The notes under the pieces were generated by a model. The model saw only the letters and a program-made list of their open reading frames with translations, did not search any database and had not been told where the DNA came from. Both the position numbers and the translations under genes were made by a program. Positions 1 to 7,538 of a stretch of 64,000 bases of DNA are shown here, piece by piece (position 1 is the first letter of the stretch; each line of letters begins with the position of its first letter). The stretch comes from Anaerolineae bacterium (GTDB lineage: Bacteria > Chloroflexota > Anaerolineae > Anaerolineales > Anaerolineaceae), in assembly GCA_013178185.1 (NCBI GenBank), contig JABLXC010000009.1, positions 86,153 to 150,152 on the forward strand, read 5' to 3'.

Positions 1-786
1 TGTTATATGGAGGTGCGGGTTTCAGGACCTTCCAGAGATTTGCATTCCGGTTCCTTTGGGGGCGCGGTAGATAACCCCTTTAATGTGCTGGTGCGCATGT
101 TGGCAGCCCTGCAGGACGGGAAGACCCACAAAGTGCTCATCCCTGGTTTTTATGACCGTGTCCGTGAGATTGACGAGGCAGAACGTGCCCTTTTGGCGGC
201 ATATCCTGCCAGCGAAGAACAAACCCTCCGCCTGACCGGCGCGCCAGCCCTGGCCGGCGAGCAAGGTTACCGCCTGATCGAATGGACGAGTGTCCGACCC
301 ACGCTGGACATTCACGGTATTCCAGGCGGCTTCACAGGGGAAGGCAAGAAGACCGTCATCCCGGCCTGGGCGGCGGCAAAAGTCAGTATGCGCCTGGTGC
401 CTGACCAGGATCCAGATGAGATTCAGGTCTTATTTGAGAATGCCATGCGTTCGATTGCTCCTCCGACGGTCAAGCTGGAATTCAAATGCCTTGGCAAAGC
501 TCGCCCAGCCGTCATTGATTACCGATGCCCGGCGGCACAGGCGGTTGCCGAAGCTTACCGGCGCGGTTTTGGCGTGCAGCCGGTGTACACCCGTACCGGC
601 GGTTCCATTGCGGTGGTGGCTGAAATGATGCAATACCTGGGAGCGCCGGTTATTATGGCCGGCCTGGGCTTGCCTGATGATCAAATCCATGCCCCTAACG
701 AGAGATTCTACCTGCCCAATTTCTACCGGGGAATCGAAACCTTCATCCATTATTACAATATCCTGTCTACCACAACGCTGTCGTGA
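1..786 (+). CDS. M20 family metallo-dipeptidase, C-terminal part (5' end outside window)
   Basis: The frame is open from base 1, so the gene starts upstream and only about 261 C-terminal residues are present. The visible part covers the dimerisation (lid) domain, with the GPSRDLHSGSFGG segment typical of M20 dipeptidases, and the end of the catalytic domain, with a TGGSI stretch and an IHAPNE motif whose His is a conserved zinc ligand. The family hydrolyses dipeptides or deacylates amino acids in the cytoplasm using two zinc ions. The catalytic N-terminal half with the first metal ligands cannot be checked. Threonine synthase follows 64 bases downstream on the same strand, so co-transcription is possible. 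The exact substrate is unknown. Confidence 0.85.
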   Translation, partial: CYMEVRVSGPSRDLHSGSFGGAVDNPFNVLVRMLAALQDGKTHKVLIPGFYDRVREIDEAERALLAAYPASEEQTLRLTGAPALAGEQGYRLIEWTSVRPTLDIHGIPGGFTGEGKKTVIPAWAAAKVSMRLVPDQDPDEIQVLFENAMRSIAPPTVKLEFKCLGKARPAVIDYRCPAAQAVAEAYRRGFGVQPVYTRTGGSIAVVAEMMQYLGAPVIMAGLGLPDDQIHAPNERFYLPNFYRGIETFIHYYNILSTTTLS

Positions 787-850
787 ACTCCGCCAGACAT
801 TGCGACAGGATTGAAGGAAGCGGAGAAAAGAAGATTGGCGTGGAGGGAAC

Positions 851-1975
851 ATGGACGCTCTGGTATGCACTAAATGCTCAAAGAGTTATAACCTGAACGA
901 GCCGATTTGGAGGTGCCCTTCCTGCGGGGGGGTACTCGACCTGGAGTTCACGCCAGTATTTGACCGCAGGAAGATACAATCCCGCCCGCCGTCCTTGTGG
1001 CGTTATCGCGAGGCGTTGCCGTTGGCCTCTGAAGCAAATATTGTCTCTTTTGGCGAGGGATTCACCCCGCTGCTAGGCGTTGATTTTGGCGGGGTGCAGG
1101 TCCTGGTCAAGCAGGATCACCTCTTTCAGACCGGCTCTTACAAGGACCGCGGTGCAGCGCTTTTGATCAGTAAAGCAAAAGAATTGGGGGTCCGAACTGT
1201 TGTGGAAGATTCTTCTGGAAACGCCGGTTGTGCAATTGCTGCTTACTGCGCCCGCGCCGGCATTGCATGCCACATCTATGTGCCTGAATCCACCTCGTCG
1301 GGCAAACTGGCGCAGATACACCACTATGGAGCGACGCTGCACCTGGTTCCCGGTTCACGCGAGGATACCGCAGCCGCAGTGCTCAAAGCAGCCGAGGAGG
1401 TTTATTACGCCAGCCATTCCTGGAATCCATTTTTCTTTCATGGAACAAAAACTTTTGCTTTTGAGGTTTTTGAGCAATTGGGCTGGCGGGCACCCGACAC
1501 CCTGATCCTGCCGGCTGGAAACGGCACGTTGCTGTTGGGGGCTGCTATTGGATTCAAAGAACTGGCCGAAGCCGGACTGACGGATAGAGTGCCTAAGATC
1601 ATTGCGGTTCAAGCGGTTGGCTGCGCTCCGCTGGCTACTGCCTTCCGAGAAGGGTTTTCTTCGCCGCCGGTCATCCAGAGAGAGGATACCCTTGCCGAAG
1701 GGATTGCCATCGCCGAGCCAGTGCGAGGAACACAGATCCTCCGAGCGGTACGGAACAGCGGCGGGGCTTTCCTGACCGTTGGCGAGAAGGAGATCGAAGA
1801 GGCGCTTATGGAAAGCTGCCGCCGTGGATTTTACATTGAACCAACCGCTGCGGCAACGGTGGCAGGGGTCAGGAAATATGTTCAGGCAACCGCCGATAGA
1901 GAGGTGATCGTCTCGGTGTTCACCGGGCACGGCCTCAAATCCACCGAGAAAATGCTCAGGCTGATCGGTTCTTAA
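851..1975 (+). CDS. thrC: Threonine synthase
   Basis: A 374-residue fold-type II PLP enzyme. It starts with a rubredoxin-like zinc ribbon (Cys6, Cys9, Cys22, Cys25), as in many bacterial and archaeal threonine synthases. The PLP lysine is Lys98 in TGSYKDRGA, and the SSGNAG phosphate-cradling loop follows at about residues 122-127. Later glycine-rich PAGNGT and FTGHGLK segments fit the family. Threonine synthase turns O-phosphohomoserine into threonine and phosphate. A cysteate- or diaminobutyrate-type relative cannot be excluded because homoserine kinase and homoserine dehydrogenase are not next to it. The ATG lies 5 bases after a GGAGG motif. Confidence 0.85.
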   Translation: MDALVCTKCSKSYNLNEPIWRCPSCGGVLDLEFTPVFDRRKIQSRPPSLWRYREALPLASEANIVSFGEGFTPLLGVDFGGVQVLVKQDHLFQTGSYKDRGAALLISKAKELGVRTVVEDSSGNAGCAIAAYCARAGIACHIYVPESTSSGKLAQIHHYGATLHLVPGSREDTAAAVLKAAEEVYYASHSWNPFFFHGTKTFAFEVFEQLGWRAPDTLILPAGNGTLLLGAAIGFKELAEAGLTDRVPKIIAVQAVGCAPLATAFREGFSSPPVIQREDTLAEGIAIAEPVRGTQILRAVRNSGGAFLTVGEKEIEEALMESCRRGFYIEPTAAATVAGVRKYVQATADREVIVSVFTGHGLKSTEKMLRLIGS

Positions 1976-2003
1976 AAATCGGCGATTCGATTGGTATGAG
2001 AGA

Positions 2004-2041
2004 AGACTGCCTGGCAGCGTTACAATGTTGCCAGACAGTCT
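2004..2041. terminator. Hairpin between convergent thrC and crp/fnr genes, likely bidirectional terminator
   Basis: Arms of 13 bases (AGACTG-C-CTGGCA against TGCCAG-A-CAGTCT) pair with a single mismatch around a 12-base loop. It sits between the stop of thrC (1975) and the stop of the minus-strand regulator (2131). No strong T-tract follows on either strand, so Rho-independent action is inferred from structure and position. Confidence 0.55.
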
Positions 2042-2130
2042 GTTGAAAGCACCGTGACGCTGTATTGTTCCATATTGGAGCGCCAGACCCGCCTGGATTC
2101 ACAGGGGGTTTGGGAATCTTGAAGGGAGTG

Positions 2131-2868
2131 TTAATTTTCGGAGAAATGATCGGGAACAAAAGCCAGGCTGTTGTGAACAATTTGGAGCAGGCGTTCTGGC
2201 TTTTGAACTGCGATGCTTTTGGCGGTGCAAACGATCAGGTTGTCTTCCCGCAATAATTTAAGCGACCGACTGAAGGCTTCGGGAACGGTGGATATCAGGG
2301 CTGCCATCTGGTGATTGGGGTAGCAGCGCCGGTCAATGGCTTCCACACCATTCTTGCTCAACTGGAGCAGGAGTTTGGCGGCGCGCGCCAGGACAGGGCG
2401 GAAGGAGAGATCCTCAAATTGAGTGACCAGTACGCGATTGCGACCAGCCAGAATGCGCAGCAGACCAATCCCTAAGGCGGGATAACAGTAAATCAGGTTC
2501 CGCAATCCTTCAGGGCTGATACGCCAGGTCAGGCTGGGCTCTGAAGCGATGACTGTGACCGGATTGGGTCCTTCATCCAGGCTGGCGACTTCGTTGAACA
2601 TGATAATCGGTTCGATCATCGCGATAATTGATTTGTGCCCCTGGATGCTGTGTTTGCAAAGCTGCACTTTGCCGGAAAGCAAGACAAACAGGCCAGCGCA
2701 GGGTTCATTTTCGACAAACAGAACTTCGTCCGCGGCGTATAGTTCGATTTTCCCGCTTTGTATGATATCCAGCAGCTCGTCATTGGAGAGATCGCGAAAA
2801 TGATCTACCCGGCGCATCTTCGCCGGCAAGTCTCTTAATTCATCTGGTAGTTTGTTGAACGTCCTCAT
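2131..2868 (-). CDS. Crp/Fnr-family transcriptional regulator
   Basis: A 245-residue protein with an N-terminal cyclic-nucleotide-binding-like beta-barrel (about residues 15-130, including a GLFVLLSGKVQL strand pair) and a C-terminal winged helix with an ISTVPEAFSRSLKLL recognition helix. No N-terminal FNR-type cysteine cluster is visible, so oxygen sensing through an Fe-S cluster is unlikely; the ligand is unknown. The chosen ATG overlaps the proA stop in an ATGA arrangement, pointing to translational coupling as the third gene of a proB-proA-regulator operon. A longer reading from 2901 would intrude into proA and is less likely. Confidence 0.85.
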   Translation of the reverse strand: MRTFNKLPDELRDLPAKMRRVDHFRDLSNDELLDIIQSGKIELYAADEVLFVENEPCAGLFVLLSGKVQLCKHSIQGHKSIIAMIEPIIMFNEVASLDEGPNPVTVIASEPSLTWRISPEGLRNLIYCYPALGIGLLRILAGRNRVLVTQFEDLSFRPVLARAAKLLLQLSKNGVEAIDRRCYPNHQMAALISTVPEAFSRSLKLLREDNLIVCTAKSIAVQKPERLLQIVHNSLAFVPDHFSEN

Positions 2869-4136
2869 GGCCTGACGCTGTAATCTCCTTGCGCGACCCA
2901 TTTGTAAGTGGTCAATTCTTCCAGCGCCATAGGACCGCGCGCGTGCAACCGCTGAGTGGATACCGCTACTTCGGCTCCCAGGCCAAACTGGCCGCCATCG
3001 GTATAGCGGGTGCTGGCGTTGACATAGACGGCGGCAGAATCGACCCTGGCCACGAACTGGTTGGCGTGATCGGGGTTTTCAGTCAGGATGCCATCGGAGT
3101 GGCCAGTGCTGTGAGCGGCGATGTGGCGAATGGCTTCTTCCAGGCCGTCTACCACCTTGACGCCCAGCACGAGGGAGAGCCATTCGGTATCGAAATCCTC
3201 GCTGCCGGCTGGTTGCACGAGGGGTGCGGAGAATCCCTTCAGGTAAGGCATGGCGTTGTCGTGGGCGCGAAAGGTGACGTTATCTGCTTTCAATCTCTCC
3301 ACCAGACGAGGCAGGAAGGTAGCAGCAATGCCGCGGTGCACCAGCACAGTGTCCAGCGCGTTGCAGACGGTTGGGCGCTGCACCTTGGCGTTTTGAATAA
3401 CTTTAAGGGAGGCGTCTTGATTGGCACTCTCATCCACAAACAGGTGACAGATACCGATGCCGCCGGTAATGACGGGGATGGTGCTGTTTTCACGGCAGAA
3501 CTGGTGAAGCTGATTTCCGCCGCGCGGGATGAGCATGCCAATGGTATCGTGCATTTTGAGCAATTCATTCACCAGGGCGCGGTCGGGATTGTCAATGAAC
3601 TGCACCGCCTCGGGGGGCAGGCCGGATTGTTGCATGGCTGCACGGATGACGGCCACCAGGGCGCGATTTGTGGCAATCGTCTCGCTGCCGCCGCGCAGGA
3701 TGATGGCATTGCCGGTTTTGAGCGCCAGCCCGGTAACCTCGATGGTCACATTTGGGCGCGATTCGTAGATGACGGCTAGCACGCCGATGGGCACCCGTTG
3801 TTTGTGCAAGCGCAGGCCGTTTGGTAGTTCCCTGGCGTCGAACACTTTTCCGACCGGGTCAGGGAGCGCGGCAACATCTCGCAGCGAAGCGGCAATGCCC
3901 TCCAGCCGACTCTCATTCAGCATCAGGCGATCGATCATGGCAGGTGAAAGCCCGGCTCTTTCGGCTCCTTGGACATCACCCTGGTTAGCGTTCAGGATTG
4001 CAGGACGCTGCTCCCAAATCAGGTCTGCCATTGCCAGTAGACATTCATTTTTTTGCCGGGTTTGCGCCAGCGCGAGCTGCTGCGAAGCCTCTTTGGCCTG
4101 ATTGCACATTTCCTTGATCATGTTTCTCTCCATCAT
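2865..4136 (-). CDS. proA: Glutamate-5-semialdehyde dehydrogenase (gamma-glutamyl phosphate reductase)
   Basis: A 423-residue aldehyde-dehydrogenase-superfamily enzyme of usual ProA length. It reduces gamma-glutamyl phosphate to glutamate-5-semialdehyde with NADPH in proline synthesis. Recognisable motifs are IYESRPNVT (about residues 123-131), LRGGSE (147-152), PRGG, and the catalytic Cys258 in RPTVCNALDT. The start lies 8 bases downstream of the proB stop, so the two enzymes of the pathway are co-transcribed. The first codons contain two ATGs and an additional in-frame ATG at residue 6; the exact start among these is open. Confidence 0.95.
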   Translation of the reverse strand: MMERNMIKEMCNQAKEASQQLALAQTRQKNECLLAMADLIWEQRPAILNANQGDVQGAERAGLSPAMIDRLMLNESRLEGIAASLRDVAALPDPVGKVFDARELPNGLRLHKQRVPIGVLAVIYESRPNVTIEVTGLALKTGNAIILRGGSETIATNRALVAVIRAAMQQSGLPPEAVQFIDNPDRALVNELLKMHDTIGMLIPRGGNQLHQFCRENSTIPVITGGIGICHLFVDESANQDASLKVIQNAKVQRPTVCNALDTVLVHRGIAATFLPRLVERLKADNVTFRAHDNAMPYLKGFSAPLVQPAGSEDFDTEWLSLVLGVKVVDGLEEAIRHIAAHSTGHSDGILTENPDHANQFVARVDSAAVYVNASTRYTDGGQFGLGAEVAVSTQRLHARGPMALEELTTYKWVAQGDYSVRP

Positions 4137-4144
4137 TCGGCCCT

Positions 4145-5257
4145 TTAGTTCAAGAGCATCATATTGTTGTGATGTACCACTTCGTCTCCGTAGGTGTATC
4201 CCAGCAGCGCCTCGATCTGATCGGACTTTTGTCCTTCGATTAACTGGAGGTCGTGCGCACCGTAATTGACTATGCCTAAGGCTATGGCCTTGCCTTTCAG
4301 CGTTTTGATCTGGACGATATCGCCGCGCTCGAAGTTTCCGCTGACGGCCTTGACGCCGACGGGCAGCAGGCTACCGCCGCGCCGCAAAGCCTGGAGGGCG
4401 CCCTGATCTACCTGTAAAATGCCGCCAGAAGCCTGCGCGTTTGCCAGCATGTACCGTTTGCGGCTCTCCAGCGTTGTGATGATGGGTAAAAAGCGGGTGC
4501 CGATGGGTTCGCCAGCGACGATGAGTGGCAACTGATCGGGGCGGGCGCCATTGGTAATCACGACTGTGGCGCCGGAACGCCGCGCCAGGTCGGCGGCCTG
4601 CAGTTTAGTTTCCATCCCGCCGGTGCCAAGCCCGGAAATGCTGCCCCTGGCTGCTTTCAATAATTCTTCTGGGATATCAGGTGTTGAAATTTCATTCACC
4701 AGGCGGGCGGTCTTATCGCTGCGCGGATCACCTGTGTACAGGCCATCCTGGTCGGTGAGCATGATGAGCATATCGGCTTCGACCAGGTTGGCGACCAGCG
4801 CTGAGAGGGCGTCGTTATCGCCAAAGCGGATCTCTTCCGTCGCGATGGTGTCGTTTTCGTTGATAATGGGGATAACGGAATAAGCTAGAAGCGCTTCGAG
4901 GGTGTTGCGTGCGTTCAGATAGCGCCGCCGGCTGAGTAAGTCGTCACGCGTCAAGAGCACCTGTCCAACTGTGACACCATACATCTGAAATAGTTTATTA
5001 TAGATTTCCATCAGACGCGATTGCCCCACAGCAGCCAGCATTTGCTTGGCAGGGACATGTTTCTCAAAAGCGGGATGGTTCAAAGCTTCGCGCCCGGCGG
5101 CAATAGCGCCCGACGAGATTAGCAAAATTTCATACCCCTGGTTATGCAGGCGCGCCACCTCCTTGACGAGCTCGAGCAGGTGGGGCAGGGAGATATTTTT
5201 GGATCCGGCTGTCAAGGTGGAGGTTCCAAGTTTGATGATGACACGCTGGTTGTTCAT
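4145..5257 (-). CDS. proB: Glutamate 5-kinase with C-terminal PUA domain
   Basis: A 370-residue protein with an amino-acid-kinase domain (about residues 1-255) beginning IIKLGTSTL, containing the ISSGAIAAG glycine-rich loop, the INENDTI segment and GTGGMETK near the nucleotide site. A PUA domain follows at about 275-360, the usual bacterial ProB architecture. It phosphorylates glutamate in the first, proline-inhibited step of proline synthesis. It is the first gene of the minus-strand operon; the 202 bases to the divergent MBL gene must hold both promoters, but no strong -35/-10 pair was found by eye. Confidence 0.95.
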   Translation of the reverse strand: MNNQRVIIKLGTSTLTAGSKNISLPHLLELVKEVARLHNQGYEILLISSGAIAAGREALNHPAFEKHVPAKQMLAAVGQSRLMEIYNKLFQMYGVTVGQVLLTRDDLLSRRRYLNARNTLEALLAYSVIPIINENDTIATEEIRFGDNDALSALVANLVEADMLIMLTDQDGLYTGDPRSDKTARLVNEISTPDIPEELLKAARGSISGLGTGGMETKLQAADLARRSGATVVITNGARPDQLPLIVAGEPIGTRFLPIITTLESRKRYMLANAQASGGILQVDQGALQALRRGGSLLPVGVKAVSGNFERGDIVQIKTLKGKAIALGIVNYGAHDLQLIEGQKSDQIEALLGYTYGDEVVHHNNMMLLN

Positions 5258-5459
5258 AGCAATAAATCCACAAGTGGGATAGCTGGGCTTAATTCTAATA
5301 TAAAATCACAGCATCAGTCTAAATTCCCCTGCCGGAATGTCCTTTTGACGGTTTTTGACCGATGTTCCCCCATTGAAGCATGCAGAGGGTTTTCATTTTG
5401 CCCTCCTTTTCCGTGATATCATTGGGGCTTATCAGAACCGTACCTTTCAGGAGCAAAGC

Positions 5460-6446
5460 ATGCAAGCACCAGAGAACATTTACCGGCTACAAACCTCGGT
5501 CCCTGGAAATGGTCCAGGGATGATGAACGCTTACCTGTTCAAGACCTCTGAGGGCTGCTTGCTGGTGGATACCGGATGGAACGACCGGAATTCGTCCGAT
5601 GCTTTGGTCAGGCAATTGCGAGAAGCTGGCGCGTCGCTGGAGGACATACGGTATATTGTCATCACGCACACTCACCCTGATCATTATGGAATGGTGCACC
5701 GCCTGGCTTTCCAAATTTCTGCTGAGGTGATCTTGCACGAACAGGAACAGGCGATTCTACGGATGCGCGCCGAAAATTACGAGCAAATGGCTGCAGAGAT
5801 GGCTGCCTGGTTAGAAGCGCACGATATGCCCGGCGATACACGTCGCTTATTTGACCGCTCGTCCCTGACCGCGCTGGGGATGACGCCCGCGGAATTGCCT
5901 TCCAGGACCGTGCGCGGTGGCGAGAAACTCTCGATTGGTGATTTTGAATTTGAAATCCTCTGGACGCCTGGGCATTCGCCTGGCCATATCTGCCTTTATG
6001 AAGCAGAGCGGAAACTGCTGGCGGCCGGAGACCACATCTTACCGGACACAACCCCGAATGTGAGTATGTACCTCGAAATGATGCGTAACCCGCTGGAGCA
6101 ATACCTGGAGTCGCTGGAAGCAATGCGGGGGCTGGAGGTCAAGATCGCGTTGCCTTCTCATGGCGAGATGTTTGACAATCTCCCTGCCCGGATCGACGCT
6201 ATTCTGCAACACCATGAAGACCGGCTGGTCGCGATGAAGGCGGTCCTGGCAGGTGGCGAGCGGACAGCCCGCCAGGTGGCGGAGGCGACCCAGTGGGTGG
6301 AGGGGACCATGACCTGGGGCGATCTGAATTCCTTTGCCAAACGCATGGCACTGACCGAAACTGTCTCACATCTGGAGCTGCTCCATGCAAGGGGTGAGGT
6401 TGTTAGAACGTTTCGGGATGGACGCTACCGGTATGCGCTGGTTTGA
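5460..6446 (+). CDS. MBL-fold metallo-hydrolase with C-terminal winged-helix domain
   Basis: A 328-residue metallo-beta-lactamase-fold enzyme with the metal-binding HTHPDH motif at residues 70-75, a later TPGHSPGH segment, and a GDHI metal ligand region. The C-terminal 80 residues look like the winged-helix cap found in LACTB2-type hydrolases. The family hydrolyses thioesters, lactones or nucleic acid; the substrate here is unknown. The ATG at 5460 follows AGGAG by 6 bases, which supports it over an in-frame ATG at 5355. It stands alone, divergent from proB and convergent with the DtxR-type regulator. Confidence 0.85.
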   Translation: MQAPENIYRLQTSVPGNGPGMMNAYLFKTSEGCLLVDTGWNDRNSSDALVRQLREAGASLEDIRYIVITHTHPDHYGMVHRLAFQISAEVILHEQEQAILRMRAENYEQMAAEMAAWLEAHDMPGDTRRLFDRSSLTALGMTPAELPSRTVRGGEKLSIGDFEFEILWTPGHSPGHICLYEAERKLLAAGDHILPDTTPNVSMYLEMMRNPLEQYLESLEAMRGLEVKIALPSHGEMFDNLPARIDAILQHHEDRLVAMKAVLAGGERTARQVAEATQWVEGTMTWGDLNSFAKRMALTETVSHLELLHARGEVVRTFRDGRYRYALV

Positions 6447-6488
6447 GTCAGGTTTGTGGGTGAAAAGAATACAACAAGGCGTTGATCA

Positions 6489-7184
6489 TTATTCAGATGT
6501 CTGGGTTTCAACATAAATGTAACGCGCTGTGGTATTCCCTAAAGTAACCGACTGGTTATCAATTTCGACTGTGATGGTCTGATTAAAAGGCAGTATCTCT
6601 GTCACGGCAACGCGCGCCCCGGGGGTGATTCGTTTCATTTCCAGGTAATCGAGCAGGTGGGCATTTTCTTCCGCCAATTCGTGGATTCGGCGGATGATGA
6701 CCGTTCCACCGGCTGGGATTTCCGTCAGAGTGATCCAGTCTGAGACTGAATCCTCACACCCTGGGAGAGGGTTGCCATGTGGACAGGTCTTTGGGTTGCC
6801 AAGCTGTTCCATCAGGGCTGTCTCTGTCATGCTAGAGATAGCATGTTCCAGCTGATGGGCTTCACTATGAAGCTTGGACCAGGGAAGTGTTTTGAACATC
6901 ATCCACTCCATCAGCATGTGGCGGCGCATGATGACGCGCGCCGCGTTCCAACCGGTGGCGGTCAGGTGCGCGCCGTCTTTGGTCATAACTACCAGACCAT
7001 CACGGGTCATTCGTTTAAGTGTGTTGGTGACCGTGGGCGGGGTGACGCCCAAAAGTTCTGCCAGCCGCGATCCCACGACCGGCTCTTTGTCGCGTTCCAT
7101 CACGTAGATAAGCAGCAGGTAATCCTGGATGGTTGAACTCAGATTCGAAACTTCCGAATCCTTAGAATCGGAGATATTTATCAT
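6489..7184 (-). CDS. DtxR/MntR-family metal-dependent transcriptional regulator with FeoA-like C-terminal domain
   Basis: A 231-residue protein with an N-terminal winged helix (LAELLGVTPPTVTNTLKRM), a dimerisation and metal-binding domain containing the EAHQLEHAIS ligand segment, and a C-terminal SH3/FeoA-like domain (about residues 155-227). This is the full DtxR/IdeR architecture, though some MntR-like proteins share it. It probably represses iron or manganese uptake when metal-loaded. It is divergent from feoABC across 102 AT-rich bases with a large inverted repeat, so control of feo and of itself is the natural inference. Confidence 0.88.
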   Translation of the reverse strand: MINISDSKDSEVSNLSSTIQDYLLLIYVMERDKEPVVGSRLAELLGVTPPTVTNTLKRMTRDGLVVMTKDGAHLTATGWNAARVIMRRHMLMEWMMFKTLPWSKLHSEAHQLEHAISSMTETALMEQLGNPKTCPHGNPLPGCEDSVSDWITLTEIPAGGTVIIRRIHELAEENAHLLDYLEMKRITPGARVAVTEILPFNQTITVEIDNQSVTLGNTTARYIYVETQTSE

Positions 7185-7198
7185 GCTTAATCCTGTAA

Positions 7199-7237
7199 AT
7201 TATTATATACTAATTTTCAATATTAGCATATAATAAT
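7199..7237. promoter_or_regulatory. Large inverted repeat in the dtxR-feoA divergent promoter, candidate metalloregulator operator
   Basis: Two 16-base arms (7199-7214 and 7222-7237) are reverse complements at 15 of 16 positions around a 7-base spacer. Each arm carries TATAAT on one strand, so a bound regulator would occlude -10 elements in both directions. It lies 14 bases upstream of the dtxR start and 49 bases upstream of feoA. Binding by the adjacent DtxR-type protein is inferred. Confidence 0.7.
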
Positions 7238-7286
7238 CATAGCTCTTCATAAGTCATTATATCATTTTATCCCGCAGGAGAAAAAT

Positions 7287-7538
7287 ATGCTTAAAGGCAA
7301 TTTTCAAATACCGCTTTCCGATATGGCAACTGGGGAAGGTGCTACTCTTCTGGTCTTTAAGGGCGGAAGGATGGTGAACAACCGGCTGGCTTCACTCGGT
7401 TTTACGCCGGGAGCGCGAGTCAGTATGGTTCAGAACTATGGACGTGGCCCTTTGCTCGTTGAAGTACGGGGGGCATGTGTGGCGTTGGGGCGCGGAGAGG
7501 CAGCGAAAATTCTCGTTGAAAGAAGCACTCATGAATGA
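7287..7538 (+). CDS. feoA: FeoA ferrous-iron transport accessory protein
   Basis: An 83-residue SH3-like single-domain protein with the expected order: an LSDMATGEGA start, a conserved LASLGFTPGARV central segment and a V.RGACVALGRGEAAKI C-terminal beta strand. FeoA is a small cytoplasmic partner of the FeoB iron permease. A good AGGAG lies 7 bases before the ATG. The feoB start overlaps its last 8 bases, so the two are translationally coupled. Confidence 0.92.
   Translation: MLKGNFQIPLSDMATGEGATLLVFKGGRMVNNRLASLGFTPGARVSMVQNYGRGPLLVEVRGACVALGRGEAAKILVERSTHE

Noticed and set aside
2889..3779. Plus-strand open frame of 296 residues antisense to proA
   Set aside because: It mirrors the codon structure of proA, has no ribosome binding site and no recognisable domain.
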